64,000 nt of DNA from Salinarimonas sp. (GTDB lineage Bacteria > Pseudomonadota > Alphaproteobacteria > Rhizobiales > Beijerinckiaceae). Location of the stretch: contig NZ_CP157794.1 of the NCBI RefSeq assembly GCF_040111675.1, forward strand, positions 2,315,501 to 2,379,500. Direction: 5' to 3'. The notes under the pieces were generated by a model that saw only the letters and a program-made list of their open reading frames with translations, was not told the DNA's origin and ran no database searches. Below, piece by piece: positions 1 to 9,117 of this stretch; the first letter of the stretch is position 1; each line of letters opens with the position of its first letter. The translations under genes were made by a program, and so were the position numbers.

Positions 1-404
1 CCGACATCCGCGTCGACCGCGTCTTCATCGGCTCGTGCACCAACGCCCGCATCGAGGACCTGCGCGCCGCCGCCGCCGTGCTCGCCGGGCGCAAGGCCGC
101 CGTGCCGGGGCTCGTCTCGCCCGGCTCCTCGCTGGTGAAGCGCCAGGCCGAGGAGGAGGGGCTCGACCGGATCTTCGTCGAGGCCGGGCTCGACTGGGTC
201 GCCTCCGGCTGCTCGATGTGCGTGGGCATGAACGGCGACCTCGTCGCGCCGGGCGAGCGCTGCGCCTCCACCACGAACCGCAACTTCAAGGGCCGGCAGG
301 GCCCCGGCGCGCGCACGCACCTGATGTCGCCCGCCATGGTCGCCGCCGCGGCCGTCGCCGGCCGGCTCGCCGATGCGCGGCCGTTGCTCCAGGGGAGGGT
401 CTGA
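1..404 (+). CDS. leuC: 3-isopropylmalate dehydratase large subunit, C-terminal part
   Basis: Partial gene: only the last 133 codons are present, read from base 3 to the TGA at 402-404. With LeuD it isomerises 2-isopropylmalate to 3-isopropylmalate in leucine synthesis. The aconitase-fold signature [13 protein letters not shown] is at the start, and CSMCVGMN about 70 residues later carries two of the cysteines that ligate the 4Fe-4S cluster. The segment [12 protein letters not shown] is typical of the family. The stop lies two bases before the leuD ATG, so the two genes are one operon. The N-terminal part lies outside the window. Confidence 0.96.
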   Translation, partial: DIRVDRVFIGSCTNARIEDLRAAAAVLAGRKAAVPGLVSPGSSLVKRQAEEEGLDRIFVEAGLDWVASGCSMCVGMNGDLVAPGERCASTTNRNFKGRQGPGARTHLMSPAMVAAAAVAGRLADARPLLQGRV

Positions 405-406
405 CC

Positions 407-1021
407 ATGGAGCCGTTCCGCCGCCTCGAGGGCGTCGCCTGCCCGCTGCCGCTCGCCTCGGTCGACACCGACCAGCTGATCCCCGCGCGCTTCATGAAGA
501 CGCCGCGGGCGGAGGGCTACGGCCGCTTCCTGCTGCACGACCTACGCTTCGGGGCCGACGGCGCGCCGACCGGCGCGCTCGCCCTCGACGATCCGGCGCG
601 GGCGGGCGCGCGGATCCTCGTCGCCCGCCGCAATTTCGGGGCGGGCTCCTCGCGCGAGGCCGCCGTCTACGCCCTCGTCGACGCGGGCTTTCGCTGCGTG
701 ATCGCGCCGAGCTTCGGCGACATCTTCGCCGGCAACGCCGTGAACAACGGTCTCCTGCCGGCGATCGTGAGCGAGGAGGACGCCGAGCGCCTTCTCGTCG
801 CCCTCGACGCCGGGCTCGACCATCTCACGGTGGATCTCGAGACGCAGACCATCACCGAGGCCGGCGAGCCGATCCCCTTCGAGATCGACCCGGTCTTCCG
901 CGAGAAGCTCCTCAACGGCTGGGACGACCTCGACCTGACCCTCGCCCGACGGGACGAGATCGCCGCCTTCGCCGCGGCGGACCTCGAGCGCAGGCCGTGG
1001 GCGGCGCCGCGCCTGCGCTGA
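407..1021 (+). CDS. leuD: 3-isopropylmalate dehydratase small subunit
   Basis: Swivel-domain subunit (204 aa, usual family length) of the LeuCD isomerase of leucine biosynthesis. Start ATG 407 follows leuC by two bases and has GGGAGGG just upstream. Family features are seen in order: DTDQLIPARFMK near residue 24, RNFGAGSSREAAVYAL near residue 67, then SFGDIFAGNAVNNGLLP. These are the substrate-recognition and subunit-contact segments of LeuD. Translation is coupled or nearly coupled to leuC. Nothing is unusual about it. Confidence 0.97.
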   Translation: MEPFRRLEGVACPLPLASVDTDQLIPARFMKTPRAEGYGRFLLHDLRFGADGAPTGALALDDPARAGARILVARRNFGAGSSREAAVYALVDAGFRCVIAPSFGDIFAGNAVNNGLLPAIVSEEDAERLLVALDAGLDHLTVDLETQTITEAGEPIPFEIDPVFREKLLNGWDDLDLTLARRDEIAAFAAADLERRPWAAPRLR

Positions 1022-1085
1022 GGAACCGCGCGGCGCGCCACGCTTTGCCGGGGAAAGGCCCACCAGACCCCGCAAAGGACGCATC

Positions 1086-2411
1086 ATGGCCCTCTTCACC
1101 GCGAGCCGCGAGGATCTGCCCGCCCGCATCCGCGCGGCCGGCGAGACGCTGCCGCCGCCGACGGACGAGGCCGCCTTCGGCCGCGTCTTCGACCGCTACG
1201 GCGACGCGCGGGTCGTGCTGCTCGGCGAGGCGAGCCACGGCACGGCGGAGTTCTACGAGACGCGCGCGGCGATCACGAAGCGGCTGATCGAGGAGCACGG
1301 CTTCTCCTTCGTCGCCATCGAGGGCGACTGGCCGGACGCCGCGCAGGTCGACGCGCATGTCCGGGACGGCCCCGGCGCCCGGCGCGACGGCGGCGCCTTC
1401 CGGCGCTTTCCGCTCTGGATGTGGCGCAACGAGACGGTGTCCGGCTTCGTCGACTGGCTGCACGCCTTCAATCGCGACCGCGCGCCCGAGAAGCGCGCCG
1501 CCTTCCACGGCCTCGACATCTACAGCCTCGACGCCTCCATGCGCGCCGTGATCGACTATCTCGACGACGTCGACCCGGAGGCCGCGGGCGTCGCGCGGGA
1601 GCGCTACGGCTGCCTGATGCGCTGGCGCAACGATCCGGCGACCTACGGCCGCGCGGCGCTTTCCGCCGGCTATCCGCTCTGCGAGGACGCGGTGGCCGCC
1701 ATGCTGAGGGATCTCCTCGACAAGCGGCTCGCCTATCTGCGGGCCGACGGCGAGGCCTTCCTCGACGCCGAGCAGAACGCCCGGCTCGTCCAGTCGGCCG
1801 AGCGCTACTACCGCATCATGTATTACGGCGGGGCGCAGTCCTGGAACCTGCGCGACCAGCACATGGCGGACACGCTGGACAACCTCCTCCGGGCCAAGGG
1901 CCCGGGCGCCAAGGGCGTGGTATGGGCCCACAATTCCCACATCCACGACGCCCGCGCCGCCGACATGGGGCGCGTCCAGCACGAGATCTCGCTCGGCCAG
2001 GTCTGCCGCGAGCGCTACGGCGACGACGCCGTGCTGATCGGATTCGGCACCGATCGCGGCACGGTCGCCGCCGCGTCGAACTGGGACGAGCCGATGGAAG
2101 TGAAGCCGGTGCGCGGCTCGCATCCCGACAGCGTCGAGCGGCTCTTCGCCGATTCGGGCGCCGACCGGCTCCTCCTCGACCTGGGCGAGCGGCTCCCCGA
2201 GGACCTTGCCGAGGCCCTGCGCCGGGAGCGGCTGGAGCGCTTCATCGGCGTGATCTACCGCCCCGAGACGGAGCTGACGAGCCACTACATGGACGCGGCG
2301 CTCGCCGACCAGTTCGACGCCTACATCTGGTTCGCCGAGACCCGCGCCGTCACTCCGCTCCCGGAGGAGCCGCGCCCCGGCGCGCCGGAGACCTGGCCCT
2401 TCGGGCTGTGA
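1086..2411 (+). CDS. Erythromycin esterase-family hydrolase
   Basis: A 441-aa protein of the erythromycin esterase (Ere) superfamily. The hallmark GEASHGTAEFYETRAAIT, with the histidine family studies place at the active site, is at about residues 44-60, followed by VAIEGDWPDA. A second family motif, WAHNSHIHDARA, is near residue 280. Most chromosomal members have no proven macrolide substrate, so resistance should not be assumed. It lies 64 bases after leuD on the same strand and converges on iorB with 6 bases between stops. Function beyond hydrolase is unknown. Confidence 0.85.
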   Translation: MALFTASREDLPARIRAAGETLPPPTDEAAFGRVFDRYGDARVVLLGEASHGTAEFYETRAAITKRLIEEHGFSFVAIEGDWPDAAQVDAHVRDGPGARRDGGAFRRFPLWMWRNETVSGFVDWLHAFNRDRAPEKRAAFHGLDIYSLDASMRAVIDYLDDVDPEAAGVARERYGCLMRWRNDPATYGRAALSAGYPLCEDAVAAMLRDLLDKRLAYLRADGEAFLDAEQNARLVQSAERYYRIMYYGGAQSWNLRDQHMADTLDNLLRAKGPGAKGVVWAHNSHIHDARAADMGRVQHEISLGQVCRERYGDDAVLIGFGTDRGTVAAASNWDEPMEVKPVRGSHPDSVERLFADSGADRLLLDLGERLPEDLAEALRRERLERFIGVIYRPETELTSHYMDAALADQFDAYIWFAETRAVTPLPEEPRPGAPETWPFGL

Positions 2412-2417
2412 GCGCCC

Positions 2418-3986
2418 TCAGGCCGCCGCCTGCTCGTCGAGGGAGGCCACCGTCTTGAGCGCGCCGTCGAGCGCGACGCCGTCCTCGTCCATCAGGGCCG
2501 CCTGCTTCAGGCGCCGCAGCCAATCGCCGCCGTCGGGGCGCTCGATCAGCATCGGCACGGCGGAGAGGACGCGGTCGAACTTCGCCTCGCCGCGGGCGTG
2601 GGTGTCCGAATAGCCCTTCACCAGGCGCCGCGCGCCGACGATCTCGACGGCGAGCGCGTAGTTGCGCGGCAGCACCTCGAGCGCCTTCCCGAGCCAGGCG
2701 TCGACATGCGCCGCCTCGCGGGCGTGCCGCAGGGTCCGCAGCCGCATGCGCTTGAAGCCCGCCACGACGTAGAGCGCGAGATACCAGCGGATCGTGCCCG
2801 TGCGCACCCGCCGCCCGCGCGAGACGAAGCGGTCGAGGCGCTTCACCAGGGCGGGGCGGTCCTCGAGCCAGCGGCCCAGGCCGGCGGGCATGGTGCCGAT
2901 CACCTCCTCCATGCGCGGATGCATGAACTCGGTCGTGTAGAGGATCTCGCTCTCCTTCACCCCGACCTCGCGCACGACGCGCTCGTGGCGGCTGCCGCGG
3001 GTCTTGAGATCGGCGACGCGGATGACGTCGTCGTAGGCCATGGCGACCGCGAGATACTTGGCGCAGGCCGCGGTGAAGGCGTGGCCCTGCGCCTCGCCCC
3101 CGGCGGCGCGGTCGGCCGCGAGGAGGTCGGAGAGGCGCGCGAGATAGGCCTCGCCATAGGCGAGATCCTGGAAGTCGACGACCTTGCGCAGGCCCGCCGC
3201 CGCGAGAAGCCGTACCTCGGAGGGGAGATTCTCCCTCACCTGCGCCAACAGCGCGTCGAAGCCGGCATGGCCGACGGGCGCGAGCGGATCCGCCTTCGCC
3301 GGCGTCGCCTCGGCCGGCTCGGCCGCTGCCTCGTCCGGGCTCTGCGCGCGCGCGTAGGCGGCGGCGAAGGCGGCGAGGCTCGCCTTCACGCCCTTGCCGC
3401 CGGCCTCGATCGCGGCCTCGAAGGCCTCGCGCGGGAAGGGCAGGGCGCCCGAGCCGGCGAGCGAGCCGAAGAGCGAGGCGGAGATCACGCTGCCGTGCTG
3501 CGCGGCGAGCCTGTCGAGGTCGGAGGCGATGACGCGCTTGGCCGCGACGCCCGACGCCGTCACCACCGCCTGCGGATCGGCCGCGCCGTCCCCGGGCTTC
3601 TGCTTCTCGGCGACCGCATAGGCGCGGTGGGTCGAGGCGATCAGCGTCGTGCGGTCGGGCGTGACGAGCCCGCGCAGGATCGAGCGGCCGGCCTCCATGA
3701 ACTCGGCGGCGAGCACCACGTCGACGTCGCCCGGCGTCGGCATCAGCGCGAGGATCGGCTCGGCGCCCTCGGGGGCCTTCACCATCTCGATGTAGTAGAT
3801 CGTCGCACCCGTACGCTGGGCGACGCCGGGGACGGAGGTGGACTGCGCCGTCCAGCCCTGCGCCTCGGCCATGCCGACGATCCAGTCGGCGAGGACGCCG
3901 CCGCCCTGGCCGCCCATGGCGAGGATCGCGAGCGTGATCGGCCGGTCGGTGGAGAGCGCGGTCGTGAAGGTCTCGTGACGGGTCAT
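2418..3986 (-). CDS. iorB: Indolepyruvate oxidoreductase, beta subunit (long form)
   Basis: Second subunit (522 aa) of the enzyme that oxidatively decarboxylates arylpyruvates to aryl-acetyl-CoA. The gamma-type oxidoreductase domain begins with AILAMGGQGGGVLADWIVG near residue 22. Archaeal IorB is only about 200 aa; the roughly 270 residues after position 245 are the extension found in proteobacterial forms (DUF6537-like, from memory). Start ATG 3986 lies 11 bases after the iorA stop, so the two are one operon. A much longer open frame through iorA exists in this frame but it is antiparallel-independent noise, not a fusion. Confidence 0.88.
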   Translation of the reverse strand: MTRHETFTTALSTDRPITLAILAMGGQGGGVLADWIVGMAEAQGWTAQSTSVPGVAQRTGATIYYIEMVKAPEGAEPILALMPTPGDVDVVLAAEFMEAGRSILRGLVTPDRTTLIASTHRAYAVAEKQKPGDGAADPQAVVTASGVAAKRVIASDLDRLAAQHGSVISASLFGSLAGSGALPFPREAFEAAIEAGGKGVKASLAAFAAAYARAQSPDEAAAEPAEATPAKADPLAPVGHAGFDALLAQVRENLPSEVRLLAAAGLRKVVDFQDLAYGEAYLARLSDLLAADRAAGGEAQGHAFTAACAKYLAVAMAYDDVIRVADLKTRGSRHERVVREVGVKESEILYTTEFMHPRMEEVIGTMPAGLGRWLEDRPALVKRLDRFVSRGRRVRTGTIRWYLALYVVAGFKRMRLRTLRHAREAAHVDAWLGKALEVLPRNYALAVEIVGARRLVKGYSDTHARGEAKFDRVLSAVPMLIERPDGGDWLRRLKQAALMDEDGVALDGALKTVASLDEQAAA

Positions 3987-3997
3987 CGTGCGCGTCC

Positions 3998-6151
3998 TCA
4001 GGCCGGGAAGGCGATGCGGCGCCGGTCGCGGCGCGCGGCGAGCCAGGAGATGACCGAGCGGCGCATCCGCGCGAGGAAGCGGTCGAGCCCCGTCGGGTTC
4101 ACGATGACGTCCGCCCGGTAGAAGGACGGGCAGAGCACGGCGGCCTCGGCCACCTCGCCGCAATTGCCGCAGCCGACGCAGGTGTGGTCGATCGAGGCCA
4201 CGGGGTCGTCCCGCAGCGGGTCGTCGAGGTGCTTCATCGACAGCGACGGGCAGCCCGAGAGGCGGATGCAGGCGTGATCGCCCGTGCAGACGTCCTCGTC
4301 GACGCCGAAGCGCTCGCGTACGAGGCGCTTGCCTTCCTTCGCGGCCTTGGCGACGAGCGGCTTCACCCGGCGCTGCTTGTTGAGCATGCATTCGGAGGAG
4401 GCCACGATGACCTTCGGGCCCTTCTCCTGCGTGGTGAGCGCCTCGCGCAAGGTGTCGCGCATCTTCGTGACGTCGTAGGTATGGTCGATCTGGCGCACCC
4501 ACTTGACGCCGACCCCCTTCACCGCATCGGTGATGGAGTTGTTCGTCGACCGGCGCTTGCTCTCGGCGCGGGAGGAGAGGATGTCCTGCCCGCCGGTGGC
4601 GGCGGAATAGTAGTTGTCGACGATCATGATCACGCCGTCGTGCTTGTTGTACACGGCGTTGCCGACGGACGAGCTCAGGCCGTTGTGCCAGAACCCGCCG
4701 TCGCCCATGATCGAGATCGGCCGCTTGTCCGCCTCGACGTTGAAGGCGGAGGCCGAGGCGGGCCCGAGCCCGTAGCCCATCGTCGTCGCGCCGATGTTGA
4801 AGGGCGGCAGGATCGAGAACAGGTGGCAGCCGATGTCGGCCGAGACGTGGTGCTGGCCGAGCTCCTTCTCGACGAGCTTCATCGCCGCGAAGATCGGCCG
4901 CTCGGGGCAGCCTGTGCAGAAGCCCGGCGGGCGCGGCGGCACGACGTCGGCGAGGGCCTTCACGGACGGGTCGGTGAGGACGGGCTCCGGGTCCGGGATC
5001 GGCGGCTCGTTGCCCAGAACCGGGCGGTCGTGCTCGGCGAAGAAGGCTTTCAGCCCCTTCAGGAGCACCTGCGTCGTGTACTCGCCCGCCATGGGCAGCA
5101 CGTCCTTGCCGGACAGCTTCGTCTGGATGTCGCGCTTGCGCAGGATGTGGGAGAGCGCCTGCTCGAGGAACTCGGGCTGGCCCTCCTCGACCATCAGCAC
5201 GGCCTTCTTGCCGGCGCAGAAGGCGGCGAGCTCGTCGTCGATGAGCGGATAGGTGACGTTGAGGACGTGCACGGGAACCGCGGAATTGCCGTAGACGTCG
5301 GCGAGGCCGAGGATCTGGAGGGCGCGCATGGTGTTGTTGAACATGCCGCCCTGGACGATGATCCCGGTCTCGCCCTCCTCCGGGCCGAAATGCTCGTTGA
5401 GCTTGCGGTCCTTGACGAACTGGACGGCCGCGGGCCAGCGCTTCTCGATCTTTTCCTTCTCGTGGAGATAGGAGGCCGGCGGCAGCACGATTCGGTTGAC
5501 GTCGCGCTTGGGGTTCTCCAGCGCCTGGCGCAGCGTGAAGTCCGGCTTCTTGTTGGTCTTCGTCTTGAAGTGGCCGTGGACGTGGCAGGTGCGGATGCGC
5601 ACCTCGAGCATCACCGGCGTGTTCGAGGCCTCGGAGAGCTCGAAGCCCTCCTCGACCATCTTCACGATGGTCTCGAGATTCGGGCGCGGGTCGAGCAGCC
5701 AGATCTGCGACTTCATCGCGAAGGCGTGCGAGCGCTCCTGCATGATGGAGGAGCCCTCGCCGTAATCCTCGCCGACGATGATCATCGCCCCGCCGGTGAC
5801 ACCGCCGGAGGCGAGGTTGGCGAGCGCGTCGGAGGCGACGTTGGTGCCCACCGTCGACTTGAAGGTGACGGCGCCCCGGATCGGGTACATCACCGAGGCC
5901 GAGAGCGTCGCCGCGGCCGTGGCCTCCGAGGCCGAGCTCTCGAAGTGCACGCCGAGCTCGTCGAGCACGTCCTTGGCGTCGGCGAGCACGTCCATCAGAT
6001 GCGAGATCGGCGCGCCCTGGTAGCCGCCGACATAGGAGACGCCCGCCTGCAGCAGCGCCTTGGTGATCGCGAGAATGCCTTCCCCGCGGAAGACCTCGCC
6101 GTCTCCGAGCTTGAGATCCTCGACCTCGCGCGCGAACGACCGTTCCGCCAT
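3998..6151 (-). CDS. iorA: Indolepyruvate oxidoreductase, alpha subunit
   Basis: ThDP-binding catalytic subunit (717 aa). The N-terminal pyrimidine domain starts after residue 20 (ILAITKALLQAGVSYVGGYQG). The ThDP/Mg motif is visible as MGDGGFWHNGLSSS near residue 480, with the partner VDNYYSAATGG about 30 residues later. The tail has cysteine groups CIRLSGCP and CVGCGNC plus a further LCP, a ferredoxin-like 4Fe-4S region. First gene of an iorA-iorB operon reading away from a peptide-type ABC transporter. Likely role: catabolism of aromatic amino acids through arylpyruvates (inference from family and context). Confidence 0.9.
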   Translation of the reverse strand: MAERSFAREVEDLKLGDGEVFRGEGILAITKALLQAGVSYVGGYQGAPISHLMDVLADAKDVLDELGVHFESSASEATAAATLSASVMYPIRGAVTFKSTVGTNVASDALANLASGGVTGGAMIIVGEDYGEGSSIMQERSHAFAMKSQIWLLDPRPNLETIVKMVEEGFELSEASNTPVMLEVRIRTCHVHGHFKTKTNKKPDFTLRQALENPKRDVNRIVLPPASYLHEKEKIEKRWPAAVQFVKDRKLNEHFGPEEGETGIIVQGGMFNNTMRALQILGLADVYGNSAVPVHVLNVTYPLIDDELAAFCAGKKAVLMVEEGQPEFLEQALSHILRKRDIQTKLSGKDVLPMAGEYTTQVLLKGLKAFFAEHDRPVLGNEPPIPDPEPVLTDPSVKALADVVPPRPPGFCTGCPERPIFAAMKLVEKELGQHHVSADIGCHLFSILPPFNIGATTMGYGLGPASASAFNVEADKRPISIMGDGGFWHNGLSSSVGNAVYNKHDGVIMIVDNYYSAATGGQDILSSRAESKRRSTNNSITDAVKGVGVKWVRQIDHTYDVTKMRDTLREALTTQEKGPKVIVASSECMLNKQRRVKPLVAKAAKEGKRLVRERFGVDEDVCTGDHACIRLSGCPSLSMKHLDDPLRDDPVASIDHTCVGCGNCGEVAEAAVLCPSFYRADVIVNPTGLDRFLARMRRSVISWLAARRDRRRIAFPA

Positions 6152-6360
6152 GTCCTCGTGCCTCCCGTGAGACCGCGCCGCGTCCCCTCTTCGATCGTCG
6201 GCGCGTCACCCCTGGAATAGATGCGATTGCATATTCCTAGGGGATCGGGAGGGAAATGTCACGGGGGCTGAAAAGCCGATGCGCGCACGGGCGGCGGCGC
6301 AAAGCCGGCGGGCGCGCGGCGGTCCCGCTCCGCCGCGATCGCATGCGTCCGGCACTTGTT

Positions 6361-6371
6361 TTGCACTGCAA
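6361..6371. promoter_or_regulatory. TTGCA-C-TGCAA palindrome, candidate operator
   Basis: Perfect 5+1+5 inverted repeat TTGCACTGCAA midway between iorA and the ABC transporter genes. Two related elements lie near the outer edges of the same intergenic region. A dimeric regulator site is inferred; no regulator gene lies next to it. Confidence 0.4.
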
Positions 6372-6479
6372 TAACGCGGCTCCTGCCCACCATGCGAGCG
6401 GCGCCGCGCACACGGGACGGGCATCGCGCCCATCTCGGCGGCAGCGCCCGAACCCATCCGGAAAAGTGCGCGCCCACTC

Positions 6480-6494
6480 TTGCAAATGCATAAT
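6480..6494. promoter_or_regulatory. TTGCAAATGCAT element overlapping a CATAAT box
   Basis: TTGCA-AA-TGCAT is a near-perfect inverted repeat that overlaps CATAAT (6489-6494), about 85 bases before the binding-protein start. The overlap would suit repression of the rightward promoter. The -35 side does not match consensus, so the promoter call is tentative. Confidence 0.35.
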
Positions 6495-6577
6495 TTTAGG
6501 GTTGAAGTACTTCCAAGCCCGATAGGGCAGGCGCTTCCCCAGGAGGAGGCGACCGAGGGGAACGAGGAGAGACTTCC

Positions 6578-8113
6578 ATGCCGACCGTCACCCGCCGGCA
6601 GACGCTGGCCATGGGCGCGGGCGCTTTCGTCGCCGCGATGCTGGCCGGGCGCGTGCCCGTCCAGGCCCAGACCGACACCCTGACCATCGCCTTCAACGTC
6701 AACCTGCCGTCCTTCGACCCGACGGTGGGGACCTCGGCGGTGAACCCGACGATCCAGGCGATCTATCGCTCGATCTTCGACCAGTTCGTCGGCCAGAAGC
6801 CCGACCTCTCCTTCGAGCCCGGCCTGCTCACCGGCTGGGGCTGGAACGAGGACAAGAGCCAGGTCTGGATGGAGGTGCGCGAGGGCGTCACCTGGCACGA
6901 CGGCTCGCCCTTCACCCCCGCCGACGTCGTCTGGTCGCTGGAGCGCGCGGCGAAGCCGGAGACCGGCAACCCGATCCAGTTCGTCTGGTCGAAGATCGGC
7001 AACTTCTCCGTCGACGGCAACCGCATCACCGCGGACGTGCTCTCCTTCGAGCCGACGCTCTTCAAGTGGATGGCCTTCCTCACCGGCTACGTGCTGCCGA
7101 AGGACTATTACGAGCGCGTCGGTCCCGAGGGCTTCGAGGCCGCGCCCATCGGCACCGGGCCCTACATGGTCGACGCCTACGAGGGGAATTCCTTCCTGCG
7201 GCTCAAGGCCAACGCCGATTATTGGGGCGGCAAGCCCGCCTTCGAGACCGTGGTCTTCAAGTTCGTCACCGACGCGACGAGCCGCGTCGCCGAGATCGAG
7301 AGCGGCGCCTCCGACATCACGCTGGAAGTGCCCTACGAGGAATACGACCGCCTCGTCGCCAAGGACGGGCTCGAGGGCGTCGCGACGCCGATCTCCGACA
7401 TCGGGATGATCTTCATCCGCAACACCGACCCGATGCTCGACAAGAACGTGCGCCTCGCCGCCCACCACGCGATCGACAAGCAGGCCATCGTCGACCGCCT
7501 GCTGCGCGGCTACGGCGTGCCGATCGACACGCTGGAGGCGCCCGAATACGACGCCTTCGATCCGTCGATCGAGGTTCCGCACGACCCCGACAAGGCCAAG
7601 GCGCTCCTCGCCGAGAGCGGCTACGGACCGGACAACCCGGTGCGCTTCACCATCCAGACGACCCGCGGCTTGAAGCCGAAGGATTACGAGATGATCCAGG
7701 CGATCGTCGGGATGTGGCGGCGCATCGGCATCGAGGCCGAGATCGAGGTCTACGAGGTCGCCAAGCACTTCGAGCTGCGCGCCGGCCACGCGCTCGCGCC
7801 CGCCGCCTTCTACAATTGGGGCAACGCGATCGCCGACCCGACGACCTCCACCGGCTTCGCCATGTTCGGCCCCTCGCCGCATTCCTCCTGGAAGACGGAC
7901 GACGTCGACGCCAGGATCGGCCCGCTCTGGGGCGAGGCGGACGAGGAGAAGCGCATCCAGGGCTGGAAGGACGTGTCGGCCTACGTCGCCGAGCAGGGCT
8001 ACGTCATCCCGGTGCTGCAATACGTCCAGCCGATCGTCTTCAAGGACACGCTGAAGGTGACGCCGAACGTCTCCGGCGCGCTGCAGCCGACCCTGGTCGA
8101 GCCGGCGGCGTGA
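6578..8113 (+). CDS. ABC transporter substrate-binding protein, peptide/nickel family
   Basis: Periplasmic solute-binding protein (511 aa, SBP_bac_5 type). The N-terminus carries a Tat-like signal (TRRQTLAMGAGAF followed by a hydrophobic stretch and VQAQ cleavage region). Family landmarks are FEPGLLTGWGWNEDKSQVW, REGVTWHDGSPFTPADVVWS near residue 105 and GTGPYMV near residue 190. GGAGAG upstream of ATG 6578 fits a ribosome site. First gene of a five-gene transporter plus aldolase operon. The ligand cannot be read from the sequence; the divergent iorAB genes make an aromatic or peptide-like compound a reasonable guess. Confidence 0.9.
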   Translation: MPTVTRRQTLAMGAGAFVAAMLAGRVPVQAQTDTLTIAFNVNLPSFDPTVGTSAVNPTIQAIYRSIFDQFVGQKPDLSFEPGLLTGWGWNEDKSQVWMEVREGVTWHDGSPFTPADVVWSLERAAKPETGNPIQFVWSKIGNFSVDGNRITADVLSFEPTLFKWMAFLTGYVLPKDYYERVGPEGFEAAPIGTGPYMVDAYEGNSFLRLKANADYWGGKPAFETVVFKFVTDATSRVAEIESGASDITLEVPYEEYDRLVAKDGLEGVATPISDIGMIFIRNTDPMLDKNVRLAAHHAIDKQAIVDRLLRGYGVPIDTLEAPEYDAFDPSIEVPHDPDKAKALLAESGYGPDNPVRFTIQTTRGLKPKDYEMIQAIVGMWRRIGIEAEIEVYEVAKHFELRAGHALAPAAFYNWGNAIADPTTSTGFAMFGPSPHSSWKTDDVDARIGPLWGEADEEKRIQGWKDVSAYVAEQGYVIPVLQYVQPIVFKDTLKVTPNVSGALQPTLVEPAA

Positions 8114-9117
8114 GCCTCGGCGCGGTCCTGAGACGGCTCGCGACGGCCGCCGTGACGCTGTTCGGCGTCGCGGTGGTCGTCTTCGTGCTCCTGCGCGTCG
8201 CGCCGGGGGACCCGATCGCCATGATGATCGGCCCCGGCGCGAGCGAGGCCGACATCGCGGCCTTGCGCGCCCGCTACGGGCTCGACCAGGGCCTGCTCGC
8301 CCAGTTCGGCATCTGGCTCCAGGGGCTCGTCGTCGGCGATCTCGGCACCTCGATCTCGCTGCGCTCGGACGTTCTTGGCCTCCTCGGCCAGCGACTTCCG
8401 GCGACGCTCGAGCTCGCGGGCGCGGCGCTCGTCGTCGCGCTCCTCGTCGGCGGCGCGATCGCGATCCTCGGCACGCTGGCGCGTCGCTCCCCGGGCGAGG
8501 CGGTGGTCGACGGCGCGAACGGGCTCCTGCTCGCCGTGCCGGATTTCATCTGGGCGCTCGCCTTCGTGCTGATCTTCGCGGTCTTCATCCCCGTCTTCCC
8601 GCTCACCGGGCGCATGGACCCGACGATCGACGTCGATTTCGCCACGCGCTTCTTCCTCGTGGAGAGCCTTTTGCGCGGGGAAGTCGCCGTCTTCGCGAAC
8701 ATCGTCTCGCACATGACGATGCCGGTCCTGGCGCTGGCGCTGCCGCTCGCGGCCATCGTCGCGCGCGTGCTCAAGGGCGCGCTGATCGAGGCGATGGGGC
8801 AGGACTACGTGCTGCTCGCACGGCTGAAAGGAAAGTCGGAGCTGCGTCTCGTCCTGCAGGAGGCGCTGCGCAACGCGCTGCCGGCGACGCTGGCGCTCAC
8901 CGGCGTGCAGTTCACCTTCCTCGTCGGCGGGACCGTGATCATCGAGCGCATCTTCGCCTATCCCGGCATCGGCAACATGGCGATCGACGCCGTCATCAAC
9001 CGCGACCTGCCGCTGATCCAAGGCATCGTGCTCGCCTTCGGGGCGCTCTTCATCGCCATCAACCTCGCCGTCGACCTCGCGGTGGCCGCCCTGAACCCGA
9101 GGTTGCGCCATGGCTGA
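8110..9117 (+). CDS. ABC transporter permease, DppB-like
   Basis: First inner-membrane permease (335 aa) of the peptide/nickel-type importer. I place the start at GTG 8110, which overlaps the preceding stop as GTGA; the protein then begins with a short arginine-bearing segment and TM1 (VTLFGVAVVVFVLL), followed by RVAPGDPIAMM, the normal DppB N-terminus. The EAA-like coupling loop is in the QEALRNALPATLALTG area, and AYPGIGNMAIDAV near the C-terminus is family-typical. The longer upstream frame runs through the binding-protein gene and is not used. Confidence 0.9.
   Translation: MSLGAVLRRLATAAVTLFGVAVVVFVLLRVAPGDPIAMMIGPGASEADIAALRARYGLDQGLLAQFGIWLQGLVVGDLGTSISLRSDVLGLLGQRLPATLELAGAALVVALLVGGAIAILGTLARRSPGEAVVDGANGLLLAVPDFIWALAFVLIFAVFIPVFPLTGRMDPTIDVDFATRFFLVESLLRGEVAVFANIVSHMTMPVLALALPLAAIVARVLKGALIEAMGQDYVLLARLKGKSELRLVLQEALRNALPATLALTGVQFTFLVGGTVIIERIFAYPGIGNMAIDAVINRDLPLIQGIVLAFGALFIAINLAVDLAVAALNPRLRHG

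Larger units (their letters stand above)
6152..6577. other. Divergent control region, iorA / ABC transporter
   Basis: This 426-base region has no supported gene and is visibly more AT-rich at both ends than the flanking genes. It must hold the promoters of iorA (leftward) and of the binding-protein gene (rightward). TTGCA-type elements recur in it: ATGCGATTGCAT at 6221-6232, TTGCACTGCAA at 6361-6371 and TTGCAAATGCAT at 6480-6491. CATAAT at 6489-6494 could be a rightward -10 box. The ORFs drawn here on both strands lack family features and are not called. Confidence 0.6.

Noticed and set aside
2418..6209. A 1263-codon open frame spanning iorB and iorA that looks like a fused IorBA protein
   Set aside because: Only the part below 3986 has protein-family features; upstream it is iorA read out of frame, an arginine/glycine/alanine-rich shadow.
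4184..6220. A 678-codon ORF antisense to iorA
   Set aside because: Composition is typical of the complement of a high-GC gene and it has no domain or motif; iorA opposite is certain.
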